This document shows, in pieces, positions 35,501-48,952 of a DNA stretch of 64,000 nt. The notes under the pieces were generated by a model. That model had not been told where the DNA came from and did not search any database. It saw only the letters and a list, made by a program, of their open reading frames with translations. The stretch is from Hirudo medicinalis (lineage: Eukaryota; Annelida; Clitellata; Hirudinida; Hirudinidae), in contig MPNW01000021.1 in assembly GCA_011800805.1 (NCBI GenBank), forward strand, positions 106,398 through 170,397, read 5' to 3'. The first letter of the stretch is position 1. Each line of letters starts with the position of its first letter. The translations under genes and the position numbers were made by a program.

Positions 35501-38299
35501 GCCACCACACTGATACACCACAGGACTGAGAAGAATGTGGCAATCTGAATCATAATGAATGGATCTCAAGGCTCTGGTAATTATTATTGTTGTTGTTGTT
35601 ATTGACAACCATTGTTATCGACTATGACATGAGATATTGAATGCAATCGTTAATGTCATTAGCAGAGTGTTGGTAATTAGTAAATCAATCAAATGAATGA
35701 TTGATGATCGACTGAGTTGATTGACCTCGAGAAACTGTTGGTGAGTCAAGTGATGTCGTGGGTCAAGTTCAAATATGAGGATGTGATTGACCCCTGACGA
35801 CCTCCATCCATAAGTGTTGACCCCCAGGAGGAAGATGAAGAGGAAGATGAGGAAACAACCCCGAAAAATTCTCAGGGCCGGCTGCCAGTCCCCCTTGTGC
35901 TCATGAGCTGTGACGATTCCTGACAACATCACATTGGTCGTCGTCAATAAGAAGCATCGTACCACGGAGATAAGGAGAATATATCGAAAGGTCAATGTAC
36001 TTAATGCATACACTGATGTAATAGCAATCATCAGAACTCACCTGCCACCACCGTGATGATTCCCATCACCAAGAAAATCCCCGAAAACAATCCAACCCGA
36101 AACGTTACGAAGGGATTTTGCTGGAAAGTGAATCGTGAATTTTACGTGATGAGCACCAAATCGATGATTGGTCGGTAAATAACTAATTTCATAACAAAAT
36201 TTAAATTCTTCGATCAAATTGCATTTAATAAATAAAATAAATAATCGATTGATCGGTCATCACCTTCTCTCCGAGCGGTGGAACTCTGAGTCTCTTCATG
36301 GCCTTTGTTCTGTCTCCCGATTCCAAGTTGAGTGTGAAGGTGTTCTGAAGCAATAACAAGTCGAATGAGTCGTCATCAACATGTCTCTGCCACTCAATTG
36401 TTCAATTATTAATAATCAATCATCAATTCAATTCTTAATAATCAACTCATCAATTCAATTATTAATAATCAACTCATCAATTCAATTATTAATAATCAAC
36501 TCATCAATTCAATTATTAATAATCAACTCATCAATTCAATTATTAATAATCAACTCATCAATTCAATTATTAATAATCAACACCGACCGCAACCTTTAAC
36601 AAATGCTAATAACGTGATGGTAAAACAAATCAAATCTACCTCAGTTTCCTTGATGAGGTGATCAACTTCTTTGCTCATGTAGAAGATGGCAGTTTCGACG
36701 TTGGCCTGCCTCCACGTCGCTCCTCTGTCCGTCTTCAACAACTGTCGAAGGTCGTTCAGTCAACTTAATCTCGACCAAATCGATGGATTTAACATCAATC
36801 AAATCAAACAATTTAACATTCAATTGAAACAATGATGTAATGTCTTGATTTGCAATGTCAACATGTGTGAATTAACAGTGATGTCCTAGTGATGTCACGG
36901 TGATGGATGGTCTTTGAAACAAAATTGTTAACTGCAAGTGCAGCATAAAATATAAAATCAACAACTGCTGACACAGTAGAATCATTTAAAAAGAAAATAC
37001 TCTGCATACACACTTAGAAACTATTAACAGAAACTTATTATTATTATTTGTTATTGTTATTATTTTTTGTTGTTGAGTTTTTACAGTTGTGGAGATGAAA
37101 TACTTCAGAATGTTTTTAGAACATTCAAGTGTTTCAGGTTTGAGTGATCAAGAAAGACATGCAGACTTATAAAAATAACATTGTTTGAATCATTTAAATG
37201 TGATTTAATAATAAAATAAATAACAATAACAATGATGATAACATGAAAAAGTTTGTATGACTTTGTCGTGCTTCTTGAGTATCTTCCTGAATCCTGTGAA
37301 GTTGAGGGACTGATAATTCTGCAGGAGGATGAGACTGAGGTAGAACTCTGAGAAGGCAAGTTTTATGTCGTGCATCGACCTGCATTTGAGTAAGAAATCA
37401 ATAAACTATGCATAATGTACATTTAGTGAACAAATACATGTTGCCATATTTTGAGGCAATAAATGAACAAGTTTTAATAACATTAACAATGTTTGAGTTA
37501 TTATTATTATTATCATCATCATCATCATCATTATTATAATAATTATTATCATCAGCACAGAATATCAAACTTATAATTGTTCTTATCAGTTTATCAGTAG
37601 AAGTTGATGATTTTATTTCAGTTGAGATGTACCATGAAATCAATTGACAACCTGTGACTCGACTTCTCCTCAGTTTTTGATTTTAAAATTGCTGGCACTT
37701 TCTTTCTCATCTTGTTTTTTCCATGTTGGTTGGCATGTGACGTCAATGCATCGAGTTCGGATTGAAGTGCTGAGAACCTTCTCGTGGCTTCTGCGATTTT
37801 TTCTGAAGAAAAAAATTGAAGCACCATGAAAGATTGTTCAGTCATTTTAATTAAAATGTCAGCGAAAACATTCAATTAACCTGAATAAAATGTGTTGATT
37901 TTCAGTAACTCTTTGTCACAATATTGGAAAAATATTTCATCAAATCTGGCAAAGTGCTGTTGAATCATTTCTTCTGTTGCCACTAAAAAAAAATTGTGTT
38001 TCGATAAACCACTTGAATAAACTATCAATATTAATTACTAATGACTCAGGCATCACAACAAGACATAATTCAAAGTGAATCTATTTACTTTCTAGGTCTG
38101 GTGCGAGTTCTATAGTTTCGTAAAGTTGTTCTTTCATCGCCTAGATTTTAGTAGTAAATTTAAATGTGAATTTGATTTTTAATTGAAGAAAAACTAGTGC
38201 GAACACCCACGTTAGCATTAACTTCCTAACCTCGTATGTAATGTACTGTTTCCTCCATTCCGGAGTTATGTGAGCCGATAAATGTTCGGCAAACTTCAT
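32562..38299 (-). CDS. XPR1: XPR1 homologue, SPX-EXS inorganic phosphate exporter
   Basis: Plasma-membrane phosphate exporter regulated by inositol pyrophosphates through its SPX domain (family knowledge). Fifteen exons, 5' to 3': 38299-38231, 38140-38089, 37982-37881, 37802-37652, 37379-37262, 36741-36640, 36344-36264, 36120-36042, 35919-35726, 35544-35365, 34686-34539, 34195-34001, 33667-33492, 33156-33023, 32787-32562; all phases close to 668 residues (human 696). The start is fixed by [15 protein letters not shown], the family N-terminus. The SPX part (residues 1 to about 195) keeps [13 protein letters not shown] with its phosphate-binding lysines. Membrane segments follow, then the EXS block with [34 protein letters not shown] and [19 protein letters not shown]. 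Intron 5 has a GTCATA donor. The C-terminal tail is shorter than in human. Confidence 0.96.
34870..34975 (+). repeat. tRNA-like dispersed repeat, family 2, copy 1
   Basis: GCTTTGGTACGGCTCCATTAG then GGAGTTCGAATCCTGACC, a perfect B-box-type element, then AATGATAACTAATGA. It aligns with 46857-46955 over about 70 bases. It lies in an XPR1 intron. The A-box side (CCTACCTAGCGGAAGC) is diverged. Confidence 0.5.
36401..36581. repeat. 27-bp minisatellite, about 6.7 copies
   Basis: The unit TTCAATTATTAATAATCAACTCATCAA repeats at 27-bp spacing (the first copy is 26 bp) in XPR1 intron 6. Because 27 is divisible by 3, it makes an open frame of repeating SIQLLIINS, which is not a gene. Confidence 0.95.
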
Positions 38300-39448
38300 T
38301 TTACTCGAATAATTTAAAGTCAAATATCAAAATATCACCAGTTAGTATTTCCGAGCAAGTCACATTTCAGAATTGTCTAAAACTGCTGTTTATAAACAAT
38401 GCTTAGGCGCGTTCAAATCGCAAACACATTTTCAAACAAGACTACATGAACCTGACACAAGTGATTGTTAGTGCGAACAATGTCTTAAAAGACCGCTTAT
38501 AAAACTCCATTAAAGTCGGTCGTTGAAATTGTGAATGGTGCGAAATTTATGCTAATTATATCGACAGTCTTTAGGCGTGGAGGTGATCTCGATTGTTCAG
38601 TTTCCTGGTAACATAATGTAATCCACTTTTTTATTTTAGAATGTTTTGCTAATAACTTCTTCGGACTTATGAAGTAAAGGCCTCTTTACAACGCACCTAG
38701 ATTAAAGGTACACTCTGCCAATACCTGAATTATTTTTTATGCTTTATTGGACATAAAATGCTTCAGTAAAGTTTTCAAAGCTGTTTACATTGCTAGCCCT
38801 AATCATTCAGTCAATTTTCTTACGTAATTTTTATCAGGTGAGAATATTTATAATTCACAAGTTTTTTTTGTATGATATAATTCTAACATATAGATAGTAG
38901 CGATGGTAGAATAGTTGGGCTTTTCAGCCTTTGACCCAATCGTTACCACATTGAGCACAGTTTAATTTGGTTAATAATTAACCGAAGTTGGTGATTGATT
39001 CCTTACAACAACTGCCGCTTACATGTCCTAGCTTGTGGTTAGAATGAACCTATGTTTGAGCAGCAGTTTCACATTTAATTACTGTCATTAATGATACTTC
39101 ATTGCGAGGTATGCAATTACAATCACAAACCCGATGTTAGGCGCACAAAACAGACCAGGAGTTCTCAACCAAGATTAACGCAGGTGTGAGTTAATGACTT
39201 TATTATTGATTTGGTTTCTCAGAGTTTCATCGTGTGAGTCAACAGTTTCGTTTCTAATTAATTATCGACGAAATAATTTTAGCGTTGGAGAATTATGTAA
39301 CAATCGTCTGCTTTAAGTTGATTTTGAGGAGTAAACAACGTAATCACGTTTTCATTTCTGGATTTCAGAGTGTGAGCCAAAGCGAATGTCTTTGTTAGGT
39401 TGTCATTTTCGCGAATTTTGATCGGTTTTGTGGCTTGATTGTCACAGG
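38300..39448. promoter_or_regulatory. Divergent intergenic region between XPR1-like and TMCC-like genes
   Basis: The two start codons face away from each other and are 1149 bp apart, so both promoters must lie here or in unseen 5' exons. I see no clear TATA box at a sensible distance for either gene and no CpG-rich island. Confidence 0.5.
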
Positions 39449-42400
39449 ATGTCAAAAAAGGCTAACTTTCAAGAATGTCAAAATGGAGAAGATTCAAATG
39501 GATTGGAACAAAAGAGTGAATCCGGCGCCATCAAATTTACAAACGATGATTCGGTAGGAGTTTTGATTCTTCTGTTGCTACTTGGTATCACTTGCAGTGG
39601 TATTTCTTAGTATTCTAAACTTTTTGTAGCAACTTTTATTACCTAGTAAGAGATATTAACATATATTTATTTGTATATGCTCATAATAATGTGCTGCTAA
39701 CTCTCATGCTCATGGCGCTCTACAAATGAATATATTATTATTACTAATATAATTGGATATTGAATGAATATTATAAATAATATGATACATATTATATATA
39801 ATATTAATTATACTTATACATATATAAACCAACAACCAAGAATGTCAAGAAATCGACGCTAAATGGTCTCTCCCTTCATAATTGGCCGTTCCAATTATTT
39901 CTAATTGTTGGCAACTTTCTTCAAATTCATAACTTAGTCTTTAAGGTTTGTCTGGTTTGTGTACAAAGACATTTGTGTATATCCAATCTCTTCCATTCAA
40001 TGAGGATCATGTTAATTATTGTTATTTATTATCAGAACAGGATTAAACATTTGATTCATAAAGAATGTTTAGTTTATATTTGCATTTAAGTTTTTCATTT
40101 TAAACAATTCTTCAGTGCATTGTGGACAAAAGCACCTCTCTGGAGGACTTGGACGAACCTGACGGATGGTTTGGATTCAAGAGTAAACAGTCATTAGAAA
40201 GTAAACTGCACACCAAAGTTGCAGAATGTGATTCATTGATCAAGAAGCAAATCGGAATGAAGGAAGGTTGGTTTTGCAATTAAATTCTTTCGATCGATCG
40301 TCGTCCTCTTAAGAACCAATGTTCGTTCAGCGAACGTCACGGAGTACCTCGAGAGTGTCCAGGGAAAGTTGGATAAAGGTCAGATAAACAAGTTGAAGTC
40401 CATCTTCGAGAGGACGAATCAGAAATGCTCTCACCATATCGAATACCTCCACAGGAAGAAGGATGGCTACTTGAAGAGGTGACATGAAGTCATTGTAGTT
40501 AAGAAAACATAATTATGCTAATATATTTTTTTTATTTACTTGTCATGTAGTTATATTATTTTGTTAACTGTGTTTATCATGATTATGTGGTTATTTTGAA
40601 AATAATTATCATCCAATTCGCCACTTTAAGTGAAGCATAAATTCTCAAAAGCAATGACTAAAAGGGAGCAAGGAAATGATGTCCAATTTTAATGGGGCGT
40701 AATTGTACGGGTTGCAAGAACAGATTTGTAATGTGCTGTAATTGTTAGCTGCCCGGTGAAGATTGCAGCACCACGAGGTATCTTCGTAAGCTCGTCGGAA
40801 CTTTAAAATAAAAATGCACAAAGTTAATTCTCCAAAGTATAAAAGTCATTGACACTAGCAGTGCGATCTCATTACAAACGTAGATTTGATACAAACTGAA
40901 TAACCAGCAGCATCCACCTTATTATTATATTTATTATTTATGAATGTGCAACAAATTCCATTAAGAGTAAAACTTAATTCGTCCATAGGCTGCAAGACAT
41001 GGAGAAGCGTCGAGCGAGTCTAACAACTGTTCCTTCAATTAATGGGTCGTCAACCGTTTCCAAACAACCCAGGTGAGCTCGAAGGTCGGCTCTTAATTAA
41101 TTCCCTGTTAACATCGTCACGAGTGCTCAGGGGCCATCGAGGGCTCGGCTTTTATCCGGACGTTTTGATTCTAATTATTTTGTATTTATGACAACGCAGC
41201 ATCAGTGTCAGTTCGACAAAGAGTTTGACCTCCAAAATGTCGACACCTCCCCCGATCTCCATCTCGTGCGGCAGTGCAGACGATGTCATTTCCGCTAATT
41301 GTGAGTGGACGAAGTCAAATTAATAAACATTAATCACGACAATGACGTTGGCGATGATGGTGATCACGCGATTGCTATATGAAGTCCCCATGGTCGAGCC
41401 CCTTGCCATAAAACAAAGCATAATTAAAAGTTCAATTAAAAAGATCAAAGATTGAAATCTTAATTAAATCGAAATACTCATTCTCATAAATTTAATCACG
41501 ACAAATTATAATGCATGTGTACTAACACGTACACGTACAGCAGTGATTGTGATGGCAATGTTTAACGACAATGTTTTGCAATGCGGTCATCATTAGTGCA
41601 AAAGTTGTAACAGCAGTGATGATAATGGAAGACATTGATACATCAAAGTCCTCCTTTGATCAGCTGATGATCAGATTGGCTCAAAAGCATCATTCAAAGG
41701 GCTTCAGTCTGCCAAACACCGCCTGGCAAATGAGTCTCTCAGGCTGACGTCCTTCCTCGTGGCTGGGTTAGATGTTAATATTCATGCACCATCCTGTTAA
41801 TATTCATTACTTATTTCCAGTTGTTAATCTGACATCTCAATATTAAATTGTGTTCTTCGGATTAAATTAGAAATAAATTTTTATAAGTCATCTCCTTTAC
41901 TTTAACAAGAGGATGTTAATAAATTAATTGTAATACTTAACTGCAATAATTAATTGTAATAATCATGTTTATGCTTAAACATTTTAAAAAGTTAAACACA
42001 GCAAGCACATTTCCAGATGTAAATCAAAGTCTGCAGCCGATCTCTCACCAAGAGCTGAGTTCAAGGAATTCACCTCCCAGAACAACTCCAACTTGAATTC
42101 AAGAAAGGAGGAACCAAAAACTTTGAGGGACAACTCTGGTTTTCACCTCGCCAAACAGAAGGTCAAGGAGTTGAACGAAAACAATAAAAGGTTGACCGCC
42201 TCTGTCAGAGACCTGCAGGTCGTGTTAGCCACTCACTTGCTCATGATTAAGTTACCAATTTAACTCTGATTTGGACCTTCATATTTACATGTATAGTTTA
42301 ACTATTGTTCGATGTGTCTCTATTTGCCATTTTAATGCTATTAATATTATTATTTATTATTATTATGTTATTATTTTAGATGAAACTGGAAGGCATCCAC

Positions 42401-43767
42401 CAAGAAAACAAGATGTTGATTGATGAACAGATGAGGAGGAATCACCTTCAGAGGAACATGTTTGAACTTCTAGGGAGACAACAAGAAGAAATTACATCCA
42501 TCCGGAAGGTTTGCAGTCGTCTGCCATCTTTACAAATATACCATAAGAAGGAAATTAAATACCCATTAGCATTAACAGCAATATCAACAATAAATTCATT
42601 AACTTGAATTTCTAACAGGAGTTTCAGAATATTGAGGAGCAAATTGAATTGAAAGTTTATGAGAAGGGAAAGGAGATTCAAAAGACAATTGAGAGTTGTC
42701 AATACCAGGTGCTAGAATAATTTCTGATCTTTTCATTTATTGATTCTTCGTATTAAATGGATGTGATCTTAATATTTTTATTATTTGATTTTACCGTTCG
42801 TGACGTTTGATCCGAGGCACAGCAAAAATAACAGGCGAATACTCTAACATGCTAGTTGCAGTTTCATATGGTATACTATATTATTGTAATGTGTAACTAT
42901 ATGCAATTACATTATCATAATGATATTAATAGTCGGCCAGCAATAACAATTAGCGAAGGTCGTGACGACTGCTTTCAATTTGTTCGAAGATCTTCCAGTT
43001 GGAACACGTCGGCTCCGACCATCACCTCCAATTGTTTCCCGACAACAACGTCTGCACCAAATACCTCGGACAGTTTGCCATAAAAGCGCTCGACCATTTG
43101 TTGACCTTCATTGCTGCCATTTTTATTGTCTTGGCAACCATGGCTTCCAATCTCAGGCATTACCAGCTGAATGCCAGCTGGTGAGTAACTGTTTTATGGA
43201 AATTTCAATGAATTTTGGTTGAAAGCTGTAATAACTGTAAGTGGATGCATTTATTGGTTGACCATCAGCAAAAAGTGTGCTAACTTGTTGAGGCATCGAT
43301 CACACTGACTCATCAGAATGGAAATTTATCTTTGGATTACTTACCATTGCAACAGTCCTGAATATTCCACACAATGAGTTTAAAATGAATTACTGCTATC
43401 TTGATGGTTGTGCCTTTTGTACATTTTGATCTACAAGGTATAACTTGTACACTAGCAACCTTTAGCTGCTATTGAATTGTAACACAAAATGTAAATAAGT
43501 ATGACATCGTCATCAAAGTTTATTATTTGTATCTGGACCTAGATGAATCTATGATGTTAACATTTGAATTTATTATACAGTTTTGATTTCTAGATTAGGA
43601 GTAATTTTCGCTCTTAAAGGGCCATCGAGGGTGCAAGATATTCAAGTTGATGTGTTGCTTTCAGGTCACAAAAGTTGTTGGCTATCCTCATCTTGGCATG
43701 CACAGCTGGTGCATTCATCTTTTGGAACTTCAGCTGGGATTATGGAAATCATGCAAATGAACTTTAA
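39449..43767 (+). CDS. TMCC: TMCC-family coiled-coil, two-TM protein (endoplasmic reticulum)
   Basis: TMCC proteins are C-terminally anchored endoplasmic reticulum proteins with long coiled coils (family knowledge). Exons: 39449-39553, 40116-40266, 40331-40478, 40989-41072, 41200-41300, 42017-42218, 42380-42508, 42619-42708, 42999-43180, 43665-43767; about 431 residues. The first conserved part is a helix with VTEYLESVQGKLDKGQ, INKLKSIFERTNQKCSHH and YLHRKKDGYLKRL, matching the TMCC N-terminal coiled coil. A second coiled coil (KVKELNENNKRL, LGRQQEEITSIRK) leads to two C-terminal hydrophobic segments, HLLTFIAAIFIVLATMA and LLAILILACTAGAFIFW. Exon 5 ends in phase 1 but exon 6 is open only if entered in phase 2. 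A missing micro-exon or a one-base indel must lie between or within them. All other joins are exact. Confidence 0.85.
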
Positions 43768-45922
43768 TCCTGGGAAGCAGGGATCTTCAAACTGAGGTCT
43801 GCATATGCCACTGCACATGCACATGCACATGCCATTCTTCTGAACTCTCAAATGTGGCCTTTATTCCAGCGATCTGTGATGGCGGTCGATTTGGTCGTTA
43901 ATTGGTCGTGTCGTTTTATTGTTGAAATTAATTTTGTTTAGTCGTCCTCATGTTTATCTAACTGCAAATTAACTTGATCCCCTCGATGTTTTGTTTGACA
44001 CGTTTCTCATGACTTGATTAATTTTGCTACTGATAATCATTTAATGAGCATGACAATGTGCTATGAGAACCATTCTTGCCTACATTCTATTTTAGGATCT
44101 CTCAACTGTTTGTCTGAAATGTTTGCTCATTTGTTCTCTTCACCACCAGTGCTACTAAATGGTGCTCACCTGGATTTTGATTCCATGTCCATGTGCCTAA
44201 GTTTATTTAAGCTGCAAATTGTTGACAATTGCGTTAATATATTAAAGTTTATTGATTTAATAATTCCAGTCAAATTCTTTTTCTGAAATTAAATATTTAA
44301 ATTATATTAAATATTCCTAATGCCAGGAGAATTCACCATTCCATTCACTTCAATAGCCATCTTTTATCGGTGCACTAAAATATGAAAAATAGATGTATTG
44401 TTCACAAATAAAAATACTGCAAAAACTGTGAATTGGGGCATTTTGACTTTGTATAAATCAAAGTGCCTCTAAGAGCAGCTTTTCCTTATTTAGAAATAAA
44501 GAATAAAAAAAAATTCTAAGATGTCACTTAAAACTGAATAATAAGGAAATATTCAGCTATTTAATTGGTTGAAAAATGTTTTGGTAGATGTTCGTTTCAT
44601 CCTTTCTGAGTCCCTCAACAATGCCTTCCATATCTTATCCTGAAGCTGGGATTCGGTCAACATGTCATCCAATGAAGTTGTTGAATTGGCATAAAATAAC
44701 AGCTAGGATGTCTTATTTCAGGCTTCCTAATGTGAAATTATTGCCAGTTCGACTCTCTTCATGTTCAGCATCATTGTCACAAGTGATTTCACATCCTTCA
44801 TCCAATGCAACTTATTCCTGAAATGTCATGTCTGAAGGGAAAAAGTGGCATTTTGCATGGCCTCCTCCTCAACTCACTCACCCACAATAACAGCACCAAC
44901 ATTTGTTTGGAATCCGTATTTTACAAAGCATTTATAAATTGTTGATGGTTTGACCAATGCCCATAAAAGTTTTAACCAACTCAATTTCCTAATAGCTCGT
45001 AGCTGAATACATAGCCAACTTACTGAAAATTGGTCTAAAGTCACTTAAACATGGAAGTTTGAAATCTAGCATAATCAAAAAAAAAAAAATATGACGCTTT
45101 AAAAATTTTGAGAAAATATAAATATTCTCATTTTCGAGTCTCCGAACAATTTCGGGCATGCAATTGTCGGAGTTCCAGAGGTATGTAATACGGGGGCAAA
45201 TAGCAACCTCAGGGAGAGAAGACCCTAAACAAATGACGACGTCATTGTCCTTATTTGACTTGAGTCACGACTATGAATAATCTGTGTGTAGCATCAAGAT
45301 ATATAAGCTACTGAACCAAAGGCTAATTTTGCAAGTCCATAAAAATACTTTTGGATGGACGCTATCATTAATAACACTCAGTTGAAAACACAGAAAAATT
45401 AAAAATTTGCGCTTATTTCGCGTACTCACACAAAGTGCAAAACACACCAAACTTCCATTTTATTCGAAACCATTCCGCAAAACCTTTCAGTCACACACTT
45501 CAACTGAAAGTTTCGTTCACATTTTTCACTAAAAAAAGCCTTATTTGTAAAATACCCGGATCTTAAGCAAGGGGAAATAAGGTTGACACCAACAAAGGGT
45601 ACAACTTGCAGGTAATATAAGTATAATCACTATTCAAAGTTAATACTGCAATATATATTCAATTCTACAAAACTAGTAACTCAAAAATTTGAAACTTTAA
45701 GTTCCAATTTTGGAGGAGTGGCACTAAAGAGGTTGTTTGAGAGAAAAGTAAATTAAATATAAAATAAATAGAATTTATTTCACGGACAATTCAAAAACTT
45801 GATCATTATCATGATAGCAAGCAGTTAACTGGGTGCTTAAAAGCAGATCAACAAGGACTACAAAATTAAAAACACAATTGGAAATAGGTCAAATGGGGTT
45901 GACTGGTTGGATTCAAAGTTGC
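43768..45922. other. Convergent intergenic region, TMCC and PFK 3' sides
   Basis: TMCC 3' UTR with candidate AATAAA signals near 44405 and 44494, then nothing recognised. A TTTATT (AATAAA on minus) near 45775-45780 suits PFK. Short ORFs here have no splice or similarity support. Confidence 0.45.
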
Positions 45923-48919
45923 TCAGATGAGATGAATGGTGTCAGGATCGTTGTCAAAGTAGGCCACGCGATCTGTGCCCTCTGTTTCATAGGTGGATGT
46001 GTGCATTGCAAGTATGCGGAGGAGGGGCCTCAACTTGAGCCACCAATTGTCAACAGGGATGCGATGCCTGAAATCAACGTTTTAACCAATCAAACGCTCG
46101 GTATTGTAATGCGATTAACAAATTATGAATGTGATTATACGATAACATAATTTCAGAATTTAACTAAAAAATACAAGTTAATAGCAAAAATCAAAACATG
46201 CACTTAGTAGAAACTCTTATGAAATGCTGAAACTCACGCAAAATCACTCTGTTCCTTCAACTCTTGAAGTGGTGTAAACGTTGACATTTTCTTCTGCAGA
46301 CCAAGCAGAGTTGCACTCTCAGGTGATTTTGTGTACACAGAGCCTGCATTGGAAAAGCAAGGATTTGAGCAAAAAGCATGCTTCTATGAGTATAAAATAA
46401 GTGTTATCAGATGTATGTCGTCCGATATATTCAGATTTAAATATTCAAGTTATTCTACTTGTGTATAATGCTTCTTATGCAATTAAAGAGAGAAGCACTT
46501 AAACTTGGAGTAAAGCCTAACAATGTTGTGCCTGTGTCAATGTTTAAATGCAAATCACTTTATCTTCAACACTTCCTATTGGTTCAAGATAAAGAGCAAC
46601 ATTAAGATTGGTTGAATTCATCACATGACCTACCATCAGGGGTCTTGTTTGCTTCAATTTGCTTGACGAGGAAGTCGACACATTTCGTGGCCAATTTGGT
46701 TCCAAGAATTCTATCAAAAGGGCTGGGACTGCCTCCCTGTCGACATCACGAATATTTAACAACATTACTTAATATGTGTTTAATAACTTATAATCTTTTC
46801 CTTTTAATGTCAGTTGATAATCATCTAAATAATTTTTTTTGGAAAGTGGAGAAATTGGGCATCAGTAGCCCAGCGGTTAAGGGCTTTTGCTTCGGTGCGG
46901 CTCTGTTAGGAGCTCAAATCCTAACTGCTCACAAGAGGATACAAGGATATAACTAATATAAATTTATAATCTTCTAAATAAATTTTTTTTTTAATAGAGC
47001 AACTGCTGATTACATAAATCTGGTTTGATGGCTAAATGGCTAATAGCACTTAAGTTAATAGGAAGCTATTAATGGCATAGTATATAATGCATCTATAAAT
47101 AAATTAAAATAAATCATAATGCATCGATAAATTAATGCAACAATTCAAACCTGCTGCATGTGACCGAGGACATTGAGTCTACATTGGAAGACACCCTTGC
47201 CTTCCTCCTGGTACAAGTGAGTCACAAATTCACTCGTATAATTTTCGTTGGCTTTTTCACTCCTTAAAAATAATTTAATTAAAAGATGGTTAATGGAGAA
47301 ATAAATTATTGTTAATAAATAAATCATTAATTAATTAATTAATTATATTGATATCACCATCAAGACAAACCTCAAAACCATTCCTCTTTTAACACCTGCT
47401 TGGATCTTTGATGCCAAATGTTTCACATCACCCTAAAACATTTTGAGGACAAAATGAAAAATGGTCAATAATACAAAAAGATGAAATAAACGCAAGTGAG
47501 CCCACCTGGAGATCAGCAGCAGTAAATGGTTCTTCATAAATATATGCAGCATCAGCACCACTGGCAAGGGCACTCAGCGTTGCCAGGTAGCCCGAGTACC
47601 CGCCCATGACTTCGAGGACGAACACCCTGTTGCTGGTGCCGGAAGCCGACTGCTTGATTCGGTCTGCAATCTAACGACAACGACGACGACAACCATTGAG
47701 ATTCATTGGAGGATAAAACGATAAATTAATTACTCAAAATTATTAATTAGACCAATAATATTCATGGATATCCTTCTGATCGCACTGGAATCATCATCTG
47801 AAGTATTAACTACCACAATAATACAAGATTTAGCAACTAAATATGAAATGCGAATTGACTCTTTTAGTTTAGCAGTAATTATGTCAATGCTGTTGTTTTC
47901 TTAATAAGCAGAAGTAAAGTAAATTGATAGGAAAACAAAAACACCGGTCTCAACAATTTGTTGAATTAAAACAATTTCTAATTAAAAACAAATGACCTTC
48001 AATTTGTTTTTCGAGTCAATTAAACACAATAAAATGCTCACCATGGCAATGGCGTTCAGGGAGGTGTCGGAACCGAGGGTGAAGTCGGTGCCGGGAACGT
48101 TGTTCGAGATGGTGGCCGGTATGATGGTCAGTGGGATGCAGAATTCCTTGAACTTGTCTCGGTTCTCGACCAACTGCAGTGCACTCTCGAAAGCCTAATA
48201 ATGGATTTGAAATGCCATCGTATTGAAACGCTTTGAATTTTGTCACAAACAACTCAAATAATAATCTTACAAATTAAGCAAAGCCAATCAGAATCAAATT
48301 AAAACCTCAAATCCACCAATGATGAGGAGGCCATGAATGTTAAACTTCTTGAATTTTTGTGCCACCAGTTCCAACCCAATAGCAGCAGGGGTCGTTCTGG
48401 AGGTCTTCAGCTTGGCTCCTCCCATTCCAGACCATCCCTGCACATCTCTCCAGGTCAACTGGGACACCTGGTGGTAAGAAGCAGAAGTTTAACTTTCCTT
48501 TTGCAAATCCTCGGAGTTAAATTATCATCGCTTCCACCCAGCATTGCAACCAATCATACACTTATAACACAAAACAAATAATGTCAACATTCGCATACAG
48601 AGTAGTTAAAACAAATTAGTATAAAGTTAATGATTAAAATAGTTTATATATTTATAAACTTAAGAAAGAACGTCGAGATCGGACGACCTTATCGTGCGAG
48701 AGGCCGTCGAATCCCGAGAGGATGCCGAAGACCTTGTATCCTCTCGTGATTCCGATCCTCACGAAGGAGCGGGCAGCTGCGTTCACTCCGCACGCTGGAG
48801 CACCGACGCACATCACTGCCAAGTTGTAAGGTGTCTGCAATCATTTTTCAATCAAAATTCATTTTATTTACAGCTTCAATGTAATTGCTTAATGTAAATT
48901 CTATTCACCTAGTGTTCCT

Positions 48920-48952
<33 letters not shown>

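Noticed and set aside
36401..36581. CRISPR-like regular repeat array
   Set aside because: The units are contiguous with no unique spacers, and the host is a eukaryote.
36381..36599. Open frame of repeating SIQLLIINS peptide
   Set aside because: Product of a 27-bp minisatellite whose period is a multiple of three, inside an XPR1 intron.
45833..46150. Plus-strand 105-codon ORF
   Set aside because: It overlaps the last PFK exon in antisense and uses its sequence only as a shadow.
46857..46930. Possible functional tRNA gene
   Set aside because: A- and B-box-like motifs are present, but no acceptor or anticodon stem can be paired, and a related copy exists elsewhere.
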